Shown here: positions 10,291 to 21,198 of the stretch, in pieces
Layout of the letters: each line of letters begins with the position of its first letter
Position numbering within the stretch: the stretch's first letter is position 1
Assembly: GCA_029834535.1 (NCBI GenBank)
Contig: JAQMWT010000297.1
Span: 62,001 to 126,000 of the forward strand
From: Chrysophaeum taylorii
Taxonomy: Eukaryota; Sar; Pelagophyceae; Pelagomonadales; Pelagomonadaceae
Length of the DNA: 64,000 nt
Direction: 5' to 3'
Notes under the pieces: model-generated
The model's input: only the letters and a program-made list of their open reading frames with translations
Told to the model about the DNA's origin: nothing
The model's database searches: none
Program-made: the position numbers and the translations under genes

Positions 10291-10753
10291 TTGGACAGTT
10301 GTGCTTCCATCTCGCTGATAACCACATTCGATTTTGCTTTACCGAATCACATTATTCCCGTAGACGCTAAATGTGCCCCAGTTGTCCAAACTGCCACTGG
10401 ACAACAGCAGGTATCGCATATCATGGTTACGAAAATATATAGTGTCCCCTTTGCCTGCTCAACAAGGCATTGGCTACGTCAAGCTTGACTATGCCCTATA
10501 CCTCAAACCAGCGCAGGGTCGACACTTGTTCATCCTAAGTGCCCCTGAGTGGAACAAGGCTCAGCTAACTGTCACTCTCAATGACAGTGAACAGCCAAAT
10601 ATGTCGCACCTCACTAGCTTACTTGATAAAGATGTGCATGTGCCCATTCACTACGTCGACCACGACCTCCCTGCAATACCGTGTCTACCCTACACACTTG
10701 CACGCGATACGAACCTTGAACTACGTTCACTATCCTTCCCGCTGAAGAGGTAG
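10291..10753 (+). pseudogene. Copia aspartic protease region
   Basis: The frame from 10291 opens with LDSCASISLI, matching the Copia protease active-site box (usually LDSGAS). The catalytic Asp codon is at 10294-10296, but the following Gly is Cys here. PVVQTATG follows at the spacing of the flap region. The frame then changes near 10,450 into the one ending at 10753, which continues with LDYALYLKPAQGRHLFIL. The protease should cut the polyprotein; five TExSLNY motifs in the element are its possible targets. The Gly-to-Cys change and frame break argue that this copy is inactive. Confidence 0.65.
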
Positions 10754-10951
10754 AACGAAAACCGTGACCTTTGCCACTATTACAATTACCTGGTCACCAA
10801 GCTCGAAACTCGACCGTGGCTGCATACTCTACTTCTCAACCTTCGGAAGCAGAATGAATATGTAAGAAACAACACTCCACCTCTCACCTGACTACGCACC
10901 CGTCCAGCATTCCTATCAACTACCAACAATGGCTCTCGTAAACCAACTGTC

Positions 10952-12640
10952 ATGTTACCATGCTCTGGATTGTCAACACCTGCGTTTCTGTCACAGGCCA
11001 CCAATGACTTGGGCTTAAACATCCACGTTAAGATTGCTGTTGAGTCCGACGAAACGCTCGTACGCATGCTGCGCAAACAATTTCCAAAGATTATTATCTT
11101 CGAATCTCTACTCTCCTTCCTCGATCATCTCCAGTCTATAAAGGAGGATGAAAGACGGAATTTTAACTGTGATGTGATAGAAATCACTCCCCCTTGTACC
11201 AACCGAAGCCTTATCAAGAGCACCAAAACATCCGACTTGGCCAGTTTACTCGATGACTCCCTCTTTGACAGTATGCTATCTGTCATCAAAGTATCAAGCC
11301 CTTAGTTCTACTTGCGGAGATGACATCCCCTCACAAGTGCATTCACAGGGATCACATCTCCGTAGCTAACCTCATTCACGCCACACTGGACTACACTGTT
11401 GATGTATTCGGCCGCTTCCCTACCTATCTGTGCGGCGATTATCAATCTCGGGAACGATGGATCTGCGTTGCTCGCATGTACACAGTGGACCCATGGACAT
11501 CCTGTCCTGGCCGAACCAGCACCCGAAGCGCTTCTTGGACATAGCAGATGACGTTAACTCCGTGCCTAAAACCCTCTGGCTCTCCAAGGCACTGTCTCAA
11601 GGCTGGGTTCGCACTTACCCAGATCCACCATTGGTTCACTCCCCCAAGACGTTTCCCTTGTACTCTCGTACTGGCTCCGTTCGGCTTAGCTTATATGAGC
11701 TCGAGACCCTCAACCTACTCTTCCTCAGGCTTCATTCACAGCAAGCTTTCGAACAACATACACATAAAACGCACTCGGAGTGTTCCTATCATCACATTGG
11801 CTTCAAGAGGTCTTCTAATCAACCACTACCCGGGTCATCAAATCCTCTTCGCCTCAAGGCATTTATCACCCTATACAATTTGTTCGCCAGAATCTCGCCG
11901 AACAACCCTACACCTGTATCTTACTATGTTACGATCTTCGAAACTAACCAGCCCGCTCCTAGGCTATTTATTACAACTTCCTCATCTACCTTCAACATCC
12001 ACACTCTTACCGGTGGACACCACTCTGATGGCACCTTACTAGTTGAGAACAATGCAAGCAAATACCAGGCTTCCATTGACGCTTATGGATCTACTTGCAC
12101 CCTAACAGCCAGCGATAACCCCGCCGACAAGAAGCTCCATCTCGACTCGTTTCAGAGATACCTATGGCTAGTGCAAGCCTACCCCCTTGTCAACGCAGCC
12201 CACAACACTGTCCCTGCCATCCGCAACTTACTCCAACAGTGCTCTCTTGTTATACCTGACTGTCTCTCATACAACCAACCCTCCGACCAATTCACTTTCA
12301 AGGACAGATATTTTTCCTTGGAAGATTACCATCTTTCTCATAGCAGGTATATTGGCTACTTACGCGGCAGCGACCGCAAGCTCGGATCCAAAATTCACTC
12401 TATGTCGGCTCCATTGCCAACTATCCGGGGATATGCCAGTATCATCTTGCTGGAGCCTCGCAACGGCAAACTCCGCTACCCCACGCGAGCCGAACTTATC
12501 AAAGCTAACAACACACTTGCTTCCAGACGTCCTTCTTACTTTCATTGAAGAAAGACTTATGCTGCGGCCTACTCAGCAATGCTCTACCTGCGGGCACTTA
12601 TCACACTCTTTACACCCACCTCTGTCGCGTGGTCGCCGAT
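10952..12640 (+). pseudogene. DNA cytosine-5 methyltransferase domain within the Copia polyprotein
   Basis: The C5-MTase motifs occur in the right order. Motif I-like LPCSGLSTPAF is at about 10955-10987. Motif IV CDVIEITPPCTNRS is at 11168-11209, with the catalytic Cys codon at 11195-11197. Motif VI-like KPLVLLAEM is at 11296-11322. Motif VIII GDYQSRERWICVAR is at 11434-11475. A target-recognition region of about 300 residues follows. PLPTIRG with RYPTRAEL lies at about 12408-12500, and motif X LLSNALPAG is at about 12569-12595. Together they indicate transfer of a methyl group from AdoMet to C5 of cytosine in DNA. Motif VI has AEM in place of the usual ENV. Three frame changes (near 11300, 11480 and 12540) break the gene. 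It lies between protease and integrase and ends at a TEMSLNY motif, as if released as its own mature protein. Confidence 0.85.
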
Positions 12641-12805
12641 ATGAAGTCACTTATGTTGAACCCTTCCTTTCAACATGACAGTGCTACCTTGAAGAAGACT
12701 TACGTATCTACCTTCCTCACCGGTGAACTGCTTCGTTCCAGTCACAGCTCAGACACTATCTTTCAGGCGACTGCATTCATGAGTCATATCTCCAACTGCA
12801 GCTGG

Positions 12806-12826
12806 ACCGAAATGTCGTTAAACTAC
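12806..12826 (+). other. TEMSLNY motif, copy 2 (methyltransferase/integrase border)
   Basis: Followed after two codons by TAG (12833-12835); integrase sequence continues in the same frame after that stop. Confidence 0.6.
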
Positions 12827-12835
12827 CGTTCCTAG

Positions 12836-14980
12836 GGAACAACCCCTGAAGAAGCCCTTGCTATAACTCCCACTGCTGATGATGCTGACACTAACGATGA
12901 TCCTGATGCCCCATCATTAGACGCATCCACAGAGCTAAAATTCAATGTCCGTCGGCAGAAAGACATCCCGGTCAAAGCAATCCCTCGCAAATCACTCGCC
13001 CATGGCACAGTCGAATACCAAAATGCCAAAGAACGCGCCAACCGCTTCCACAATGTACATCACTGTCCTGATAACGTTGCCGCCAAAGCCCCAGACGTTC
13101 TTGCTCGCCCTGGCTTCTCAGCATCCGATCCCCACAGGGATATGTGCATAGACTGCATTTGCCACGACAAACGTCACCGCCACGCCCATACCAACGACAC
13201 CAAGCCCAACTTTGAACAGACCCACCGACCTGGTGAAGTCTGGGCCTGCGATGGTGGCTACGTAACCATACCATCTGAAAGGGGCGGCTTCTCCCATATT
13301 ATCGTTTTCAAAGAACTACTATCCAAGTTCCTACTCGCCTACTTCACTCGCACCGCTAACGCCACCGAATTTACTCAAGCATTAGACTATCTGCATAACT
13401 TTTGCAAAACGCAACTCAATGTGCACCTACGCACAGTATACTCCGATGCGTTCCGGCCGTACTTCAGCCAGCACATCACCACTCCTTACAGGGTCGAACA
13501 CGGCATCAACCTTGTTGCTTTCCCACCTTACCTTCATCCATCATTTTAACCACGAGGTCGAACAGAGCATAGGCTTTATCGCCTCCGCCTCATCTACTTG
13601 CCTCCGTAACCTTCTCAATGCCCATTACCGTGGCGCCAAGATCGTGGAACCTGCCATCCACTTCCCGTGGGCTGTGATCCACACCATCCAATCATACAAC
13701 CTCTTGCCAAATGCCTCACTCGAACGCATTCACCACGCCATCATCAGCCCTCAACAGTTTCTTCACAATCAGCTAGCAACACCTCAACATGATCTCATCA
13801 AGATCTTTGGCAGCGAGTGTTTCCTCCTTCTTGTGCCTCGTGAACATCACAAGTATGAGCCCTCTCGGCGCCGCTATCTCTACCTGTGCTGCGCCAACTC
13901 CCAAAACCCACTTGTCTCTCCTCGTGTCGACCATCAAGCTGATGTTGTCCTTAATCCTGAAAATGGCCAGCTTCGCATCACCTCTAAACTGACCTTCACC
14001 TACATGATCCGCCGCTCCACCTTGGATCCTGAACATGCGCCACTACCTGATGCTCCGACAATATCCTTCGACATTAGCCCTCATCGCGATGAAGACCCCG
14101 ATGATGCGTTGCAAAGGGGGATTCATCCTGAGAGGGGGCACACGCCCGCTCCTGCCCCGTCGCCAACTCCGCATCCTTCTCCTAAGCCTACATCCGCAGC
14201 CTCACCACCTGCTGACGACACTACTTCTCGTGACGACAATACCATTTCGCCACCGCCAATTCGCCCTTCTTACAAGGACTTGTTATCTCAAGACCACCTT
14301 CAACTTGTCCCGGGGACTAAGCGCCCCAACCAGCGTAAAGCCTCCTCCATGACCTCTGTCAATGCTCGGCTCCAAGCTTCTACGGTTGGTTCCTATAAAG
14401 CCGCTGGCGGCAAACTCGCTGACTTCCGCTGGGACCTTCAACATCGCTTTCTCGATTTCAAATCACCCACCCTCTCCTCCCTCAACACCTCTGGTGGCAT
14501 CCACTGGACGGCTCTCGGCCCAGAGGGGGAACAGGCTCTGCAGGTCAAAAACTTCCTTCCATTGCGTACCGATCTTCTATCTCGCTACCCCTTACTCGAT
14601 GGTGCTTTCTCGCAAACCAAATGCGCATCCAGCATCCCAGTAGCTACACACCTCCTCACCGATGCCACTCCTAGTGGCCACCTCCCGCCTTCACTTGTCG
14701 CTATGTTCATGGAACATGCTTCAGCGTTTGGTGTCTCCCCATTGCAATACACTTACTGTTACTTGGCACCCACCAGTCTCATCGATCACTCGCCATCTGA
14801 GTTTGGCGCTGCGCCGAATTGTCTGACCTGGAGGAATGCCTCCTATGCACTGCCGAGTACATCACCCAGGTACTTCAGGAGGAACCCCTCCTGGTTGTTG
14901 CCTTGACCTTGGAACCTGACCACTCTAACCCTTCCACTTGTGCCACTCACGCATATCCTGAAGTCCTCTACACTGCTTCG
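12836..14980 (+). pseudogene. Copia integrase with long C-terminal linker
   Basis: The zinc-binding HHCC domain is visible as FHNVHHC followed by MCIDC (about 13040-13160). The catalytic core shows WACDGG (Asp codon 13250-13252), VYSDAF (13437-13451) and HEVEQ (about 13550-13564), matching the D,D,E triad. The frame changes between the second Asp and the Glu, near 13,540. The core should insert the cDNA into the genome. A long Pro/Ser-rich linker (PAPAPSPTPHPSPKP) follows, then a conserved stretch FRWDLQHRFLDFKSP that recurs in the remnant at 40,041. Another frame change near 14,850 joins to the TESSLNY motif. Confidence 0.85.
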
Positions 14981-15001
14981 ACCGAATCGTCATTAAACTA
15001 T
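14981..15001 (+). other. TESSLNY motif, copy 3 (integrase/reverse transcriptase border)
   Basis: Followed by GSPATIG and TAG (15023-15025); reverse transcriptase continues in the same frame. Confidence 0.6.
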
Positions 15002-15025
15002 GGCTCTCCAGCCACTATAGGTTAG

Positions 15026-16831
15026 AACGAATACAAAGTCCAAGAGGCCGACATATCCATCGACGAGTACAAGCTCAAGTGTCTTCAAGGCCTTTCCCCT
15101 GAAGACAGACAAGCCTATGTCAAGGCCATCGCAAAGGAACTACATGATATAGTGCGCTTCGGCTGCTTTAAGCTATCTCTACCTGATGCCTCTACTCGTC
15201 CAATTGACAGCCGGCTCGTCCTCAAGATCAAGACGAACGCGTCTGGCGATTACATCAAGCACAAGGCCAGATTAGTCTTGCGTGGATTTCTAGCCTCACT
15301 TGGCGCTGATTTCTTTGGGACGTTCAGCCCTTGGCAACTATGACCGCCATACGTATCATCTTAGCAATTCCGGCGTACAAAAGACTACCGGTCTACCATA
15401 GTGACGTGCCCAACGCGTTCGTCCAGTCCGACATCGATGCACACGTCTACGTCCAACTCCCGGATGGCATCAAACTACTTGATCCTCACGACGATAAATA
15501 CCGTGGCCGCCGCTTACCCAAGTTGCTGAAATCCCTTTATGGCCTGAGACAATCTCCCTCTCTCTGGAACAAAGAGATCGACGGCTTCTTTCGGAGTCTT
15601 GGATACAAGCGACTCCATGCGGATACGTGCTTATATGTGCGCACATCCCACACTCGCTTTGTCATTTGCAGTTTATCAGTGGACGACATTGTTATAGTGT
15701 CAAATGATGACACTCTCCGCACAGAGTTACAAGAAGCGTTACACGAGCGCTTCTCTGTGGAACAATTCGAGCCAGTCCATACTCTTTTGGGAATGCGTGT
15801 CTGCCGAACGTCGGATGGATCCATATCGTTAGATGTCGAAGCCAAACTAGAAGCATTATTTACCGACCATCCCACACTAAAAAAACCTCACCCCACTACG
15901 GTATCCTATGTCATCCACTTTTACTTATAAAGAAGGCTCCCCTTCTACCGATGTGGAAATTTATATCCACGATCACTTCGGTACTCTACGTGGTAAATTG
16001 GTCTTCACGCAAGTTGCTTGTCGCCCCGATTTCTCCCAAGCTCTAGGACGCTGTTCCCGAGGTATGCACTCTCCCACCTATGTGCATGTCCAAATGCTCT
16101 GTCACCTCCTAAGGTACCTCAGCAAACCTGCCAATCGAGCTCCTCGTCTCTGGTTTCACCCTAAAGGGAATGCTATCGAAAACCATCTACGCGCTATTTC
16201 GTCTAATAGAGTTGACCTGTCAACAATAATCGACTACCGGGACAAAGACATCGCTGCTGGCAAGTTCGACCCTCTAGTTGCTATGGTGGATGCCGACAAC
16301 TCTCCTTCACTGGAACAGGAAGTTTTCTACCTGTTCAACTGCTTCATCGCCTGGAAAAGCAAACTACAACCCATAGTTTCGTGTTCTACCCACGAAGCTG
16401 AGCTTATCGCTCTCAGCATCTGCGCTCACGAGGCAGTCTGGCTCCGTAAGTTACTTCTTGGGCTCTCGTTTGTTGTTAATCCGACATTCTATATGAATAC
16501 GCAAACTGACCCTCCTTCCGATTTTGACGCTGACGACAATCCTATTGCCGAGGATATGCGCTTCATCAGAAGCCTACCTCTTTTGTCTGATAATGCTGCA
16601 GCTGTGCACACGTCCAACAACCCAGACGGTTCTTCTTGTAGCAAAGCCCTTTCCACTCGATGGTTCAAAATTCGAGAATATGTCGCACTACAGCAAATTC
16701 GTGTTCACCATGTCCCTGGCAAGTTAAACGTAGCTGATGGCCTCACAAAGCCTCTTGCAGCCGACTTTACCACATTCCGTTCTTTTCTAGATATGCACCA
16801 TGCTACTGACTCAGACCAAGAAGATACCTAA
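15026..16831 (+). pseudogene. Copia reverse transcriptase and RNase H
   Basis: RT landmarks are VLKIKTNASGDYIKHKARLV, then DVPNAFVQ, LYGLRQSPSLWN and the catalytic SVDDIVIV (usually YVDD) at about 15676-15699. RNase H follows, with AMVDADN, STHEAELIAL, LSDNAAA and RWFKIREYVALQQIRVHHV, ending DGLTKPLA. Together they copy the element RNA into DNA and remove the RNA. A one-base deletion near 15330 splits the RT; the related copy at 40,709 reads straight through the same place. A second frame change near 15,905 separates RT from RNase H. The order after integrase is diagnostic of Ty1/copia. Confidence 0.92.
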
Positions 16832-16843
16832 TCTCTAGCCCAG

Positions 16844-16861
16844 ACCGCAATGTCATTAAAC
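16844..16861 (+). other. TAMSLN motif, copy 4 (after RNase H)
   Basis: In the RNase H frame, four codons after its TAA stop; the motif ends directly at TAG (16862-16864), where the other copies have Tyr. Confidence 0.45.
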
Positions 16862-16874
16862 TAGCCCTCATCTT

Positions 16875-18883
16875 TTGCCACTATTTTTTTTTGTGTACGT
16901 CGTCGCCAATGCATCACTGGCAGCAACCACCCACGTGGAGTCACGCCCGCCCGACGCGAGTTACCTCGCACACTTACGCCCGCTGAGTCGTCTACCAACA
17001 CTCCTCCGAACCGTAGGAAACCAAATCGCGACGACATTACTCGTCTGCTCTCATCCTCTGCTGCTGCGATCCGGCCTGGCTCCAACCCCTTAGCCACTTT
17101 TGCCGATGCTGTCGTTTTAAATGTTTCTCAGCAGGAACATGGATCATCTATCACGTCAGACCAAAAAAATTCGAAACCCCTTTCACCTGTCTCTTATCGT
17201 CCTTTCTACATACAGACCCACTCAAGGCACTTGATTCCATCTACGCATCTCGCGATCACTTGGACTACCAGATCTTCATGGAACTGTCGAACTTCTGCTC
17301 AGTCAGAAAACCAGTCGTCTTCCCTCTGCCTTCTGCACCTTCAATGTACGCTACACTCTGCTATTGAGGTCTCAAGAAGGAGACCCAACAGTCTTCATTT
17401 CACTGCCTTTAATGCTTCGACAACGACGGCAAACCGCTCCTAATCTGTGTCTCCTATTATAAAAGGAAGATAGACGAGTTCCCTGCTGCTGTCTTAGAAC
17501 ATCTCGCCAGCGAATCACATATTCGCAATGCCTTCATACCTGTCTCTATTCCAACTATGGGTATGTGTTGTGCGTGTAGAAACTCTGACCACATTGCCCT
17601 CTCGTTTCTTTTCCTCGCGTGGAACGCACGTATAATTGTTTTTCCTTGTGAGTCATCACCCGCTGGTCACCTCCGTGCCACCATCCTCCGTGTTTTCTTT
17701 CTCCCATTGGATCTGCAAGCACTGCTCCAAGAACTAATCAAGGAACACGCACTACCCGCTGATATTATTATTACTTCCCCAGTCATAACAGATTCATAAA
17801 TTGCGGTGGCTTACCCCTTCAACCCCGTTTATTTCTCGGCTTCATCTGGAACACCTGTCGCTTATTGTGACAATTTTTCGCACACATGCAAAGAAACAGT
17901 CGATGATTAAGGCAAGTGTTTATCAGCCTTTGGTTCACGCTCTCTGCCGCTCTCTCGTACATCACATTACTCAGTACAACACACCGGCATATGATGAACG
18001 ACCACCATCTATCTTTGACGAAGTATCTTCACCGACTACCTTTTGCGACACCGATCGCAAAGATTTTGCTAAGCTCTTATCATCACGCTACCCCGACCTC
18101 TATAACGAATCTACCCCTGCGACGGAAAAGTCAGTAAACTACCCGCCAGTGGCACCTACTGCCCCGGCACCAACACAACCTAGCACTACTACCTCTCTAG
18201 ATCTTGCGGCATTATCCTCTCAGGTGACTCAACTTACCCAGCGGGTAGCAATTCTCCAAACTTCATATGGACAAATGGACCAACGTCTCCACGCCTTAAC
18301 TACTGAAAATGCTGCCTTACGGTCTGATTTAACTACTGCTGTCACAGACCTCCGTGACATGGAAAATCGGCTATTCCCAGCCACTACTAATACCAACGTT
18401 CTGCTGGTAACCCTATACAAGGTGTGTGAGTTACTCAACAGACTCACTCTTGCCTTGAATGACCAACACGACTTAGTGTTTGGCTTGCCTGATGATACTC
18501 TCCTTCAACTCCGAAACGAGTTAATCCGCACGACACATCATCCTGCCTTACAACAAACTGAGTCCCTCCAAGATCCTTTCACCATCCCACAGTTTCTCGA
18601 GAATAACCTCGATGAATTGCAATTGAGCAGCCTTATCCCTCAAATCTTGCATCGCCTGCTCGCTCATAACCACAGGATCATACCTCAACACTGGTCTGCA
18701 AAGAGTATTAATCATCCTTCTGAACCTGAAAATGATGACGTTCCTGCCATATGTGAAGTCCAAGAGGACGAAGCAATTTCTTCACCGTTATCGTTGACAT
18801 CTGCCGCATCACGTTCACTTCCCTCTTTTAAAGTTTCCCTTGCCAAAAGCATTCAGAGTGTTATCCCCAAGTCCAAGCACTAA
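16875..18883 (+). pseudogene. Extra 3' coding region of the Copia element, coiled-coil protein
   Basis: About 2 kb between RNase H and the right LTR, where most Copia elements have almost nothing. The longest frame (17801-18883, 360 residues) contains TEKSVNYPPV at 18122-18151, then a Pro/Thr-rich linker. A heptad-patterned stretch follows (LAALSSQVTQLTQRVAILQ..., about residues 127-185 of that frame) that should form a coiled coil, and then a helical C-terminal half. The earlier part (17231-17800) is split among frames. No membrane segment typical of an env-like protein is evident. The layout of helices, cleavage motif and low-complexity linker resembles the gag region, so it may be a second structural protein. 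Function unknown. Confidence 0.55.
18122..18142 (+). other. TEKSVNY motif, copy 5 (3' coding region)
   Basis: Followed by PPVAP, so the site reads NY/P, the classic pattern cut by retroviral-type aspartic proteases. Confidence 0.5.
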
Positions 18884-19011
18884 CATCTGTTTGCTGATGA
18901 ACCTGTTGTGCCACTTTATGTGACCTCTGAAGTGCACTTCTTGTTTATCCTGATCTCGTCCTCCATCACATTACTCTAGAGATGTCATTTTCCTCAACCA
19001 CAAGACATCTC

Positions 19012-19017
19012 GAGGGG
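19012..19017 (+). promoter_or_regulatory. Polypurine tract
   Basis: GAGGGG directly abuts the first base of the 3' LTR, the usual place for plus-strand priming. Confidence 0.7.
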
Positions 19018-19339
19018 TGCAGAGAAATCTGCTAACTCCTCCCCTTATTCCGTCCGTTGAAAACGCGATCTCTCTTGCTTACCCATCTCCTTCAATTCTA
19101 CACAAGTCAAATAGTCCTCTGATCTGTGCTCACGCTCATATCATCATATGGTCTAGCGCGTCCCGCAGGTACGTAGTACTTACATGTTACCCTGATGTGT
19201 TGCTATGTATCGTCGGTCGTGTGAAGAGGCTAGGGGGACCACTGCCTGGGTTCCCTGAAACCTACCAGATTGCCAGACTCACGCGGTGAGACGGGATGGT
19301 CTCTCAGTGCTCTAACACTGTATAGCGGAATACTCTGCA
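19018..19339 (+). repeat. 3' LTR
   Basis: 322 bp, starts TGCAGAG and ends CTCTGCA. It differs from the 5' LTR by about 25 substitutions or small gaps by eye. Followed directly by the ATCTC target duplication. Confidence 0.93.
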
Positions 19340-19461
19340 ATCTCGATACAAAATCTATAACGACGACGACGGCAAGAGAATCACGGGCGGTTGGATTACA
19401 CCCCTACGCCTCATGCCCCGGGCCGGCCTATAGCTAGTTATTATAGTTCGTTACAAGAGAA

Positions 19462-21198
19462 TCACGTTTTTGCCGCGACCACGAGCTCGACCTCGGAGCC
19501 CTCGTAGGCTCGTGGTTGGGTTGGGCGAGGCTCGTGGTCCTCGCGCACGTGTTGATCGCCGCCGAGGGGCGAGCCTTTCGGGACGAAGACGGGAATCAAG
19601 AGGACCGGGGAAAGGTAGCAGAGCGTACGGACGAAGACAAAATGCGGGAGATACCTAAAGTCCGGCTGGTCGACGCCTCCAAACAAGTGGAGAAGCACGA
19701 CGCCATTGTAAAGGCCGACGACGGCGCCAAAGTTGGACAAGCCCATCAACAAGGCGAAGAGCGTCGCTTCAACATTTGGGGGGCAGAGTCTGGCGGCCAT
19801 GACGAATATGGGCATGACGTGAAGTTTCTGGATGATTGGCTGGACGACCTCGACCCCGAACAAAAAGAGGTAATCGGGGACGCCCAAGGAGAGATTGATG
19901 CGCGAGACCCACACGACGTCGAGGAGGTTAGCCCCAAAGTAGGCGAGTTGGGAAACGAAAAAGACGGTTCGATAGGTCCACTCGGAGAAGAACGAGTTGT
20001 AGAGCACGACTCCGACCAAGCCAAACAACGCCGAACAGGCCTTCATGATCGAGTAGTAGTGAGGAGAGATGCAGGGATAGTTCCTGTCGCGCGCCCATCC
20101 ACACGAATCGTCGTCCTCGTCGCACGCGCGAGCGCAGTTGCCGCGACTTTGGCCGTCGTCGTGCGACCAATCGAAGACGACCGACGTCGACGGCTGGAGG
20201 GCTCCGGCGATGAAGATGTAGATAGCCCCACCAGCGAGATCCTTGGAGACGCGCCCCAAGAGAAAATAGAGGCAAGTGGCGAGGACGACGCCGAGCGCGA
20301 TCGTGGTCGTTCCTTCGATCGCGAGTTCTCGAGGCCCGGAGTAAAACGCTTGGAGAGACCCCATCACCACGGACGTGCCGCAGGTAAGGACCGCGGCACC
20401 AAAGACGGCCCTCTTGGTGGGTTTGTCGTCTGGTTCCGCGGTGGCTTCGAAGATGATCGCATCCAACTGTTCTTCTTCCGTGCGCAGGGGGTTCTGGACT
20501 ACGACGCGTTCGTAAGCCGGTTTGGTGTTTTCGCCGAGCCAACCGAACGAGGCGGGGACTAGAGCCGCCAAGGACGTCAACGAAAAGAGACCAAAGACGT
20601 TTCGGGGTCCGACTTTCTCGAGGAGCCACCCCACACAAAAATAGGCAAGGAAAGAGCACGAGTACAGCGACCCCCAGCACAACGACTGGACGTCGGCGGC
20701 CAACGCGGGATGCGATTTCGCCTTCTCCGCCGTCGTCGCGTCCACCATCACGTCCGGCGAGGCGATGGAAAAGTTCGACAACACCAAAAGCAGCGCACCG
20801 CTCGCTTCTCGCGGTGGAAGGACCCATAGACCCAGCGCGCTCGCGATTCCGCAAACGCCCGCCAGACCCATGTAGGGCGACCGCCGCATACCACGGATCG
20901 GGAACGTGTCGGACACCATGCCGTAGATAGCCTTTATTTGCCACGGGATATTCGTGAACCCGTCGATTTGCGTGTACCGCGCGGCGCTGCTTCCCACGAC
21001 ATCCAAGAAGTAATACCGTTGGGCACCGAAAAGTAGCGCCTCGCCGACTCCTTGGTTCACGCCGTATACCAGGCTCAACGCTCCGCAGTACCTCAACCCG
21101 AACGTATCCTGCAATCGCCGCAAGTACGCGATCAACCCGCGCTTCGTCGACGGGGACGACGACGGCGCCGCTTCCTCCACCATCTCCGCCTCTATCAT
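19462..21198 (-). CDS. BT1-family folate/biopterin transporter
   Basis: A 578-residue membrane protein of the BT1 branch of the major facilitator superfamily, known to carry folates or pterins. Family landmarks are present: TNIPWQIKAIYGMVSDTFPI with RRSPYM (about residues 80-110), SIASPDVMVDATTAE, KACSALFGLVGVVLYNSFFSE, and RLCPPNVEATLFALLMGLSN near residue 485. About twelve hydrophobic segments can be traced. The N-terminus is short and cytosolic-looking, and the C-terminus is a hydrophilic tail. The start is the first ATG of the frame. It ends 122 bp from the Copia 3' LTR, and the frame is intact, so the insertion did not break it. Substrate cannot be told from sequence, and no organelle signal is obvious. 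Confidence 0.9.
   Translation of the reverse strand: MIEAEMVEEAAPSSSPSTKRGLIAYLRRLQDTFGLRYCGALSLVYGVNQGVGEALLFGAQRYYFLDVVGSSAARYTQIDGFTNIPWQIKAIYGMVSDTFPIRGMRRSPYMGLAGVCGIASALGLWVLPPREASGALLLVLSNFSIASPDVMVDATTAEKAKSHPALAADVQSLCWGSLYSCSFLAYFCVGWLLEKVGPRNVFGLFSLTSLAALVPASFGWLGENTKPAYERVVVQNPLRTEEEQLDAIIFEATAEPDDKPTKRAVFGAAVLTCGTSVVMGSLQAFYSGPRELAIEGTTTIALGVVLATCLYFLLGRVSKDLAGGAIYIFIAGALQPSTSVVFDWSHDDGQSRGNCARACDEDDDSCGWARDRNYPCISPHYYSIMKACSALFGLVGVVLYNSFFSEWTYRTVFFVSQLAYFGANLLDVVWVSRINLSLGVPDYLFLFGVEVVQPIIQKLHVMPIFVMAARLCPPNVEATLFALLMGLSNFGAVVGLYNGVVLLHLFGGVDQPDFRYLPHFVFVRTLCYLSPVLLIPVFVPKGSPLGGDQHVREDHEPRPTQPRAYEGSEVELVVAAKT

Larger units (their letters stand above)
6872..19339 (+). mobile_element. 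Ty1/copia LTR retrotransposon carrying a cytosine-5 DNA methyltransferase
   Basis: The ends are defined by two similar LTRs that begin TGCAGAG and end CTCTGCA, flanked by the perfect 5-bp target duplication ATCTC (6867-6871 and 19340-19344). A primer-binding site directly follows the left LTR, and a purine tract directly precedes the right one. Inside, in order: gag-like region, aspartic protease, C5-methyltransferase, integrase, reverse transcriptase, RNase H, and an extra coding region of about 2 kb. INT before RT defines Copia. At 12,468 bp it is more than twice the usual Copia size. The LTRs differ at roughly one position in twelve, and most domains carry frame changes, so it is old and inactive. 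Confidence 0.93.

Noticed and set aside
284-16864. TAG as a reassigned sense codon
   Set aside because: TAG occurs in-frame only in decayed transposons; katG, PI4K and PKS all end with TAG.
6872-19339. Env-like membrane protein in the Copia 3' region
   Set aside because: No signal peptide or transmembrane segment is evident; the region is coiled-coil and low complexity.
19516-20562. 348-codon plus-strand frame across the transporter
   Set aside because: Antisense of the BT1 gene, whose minus-strand protein is clearly conserved.
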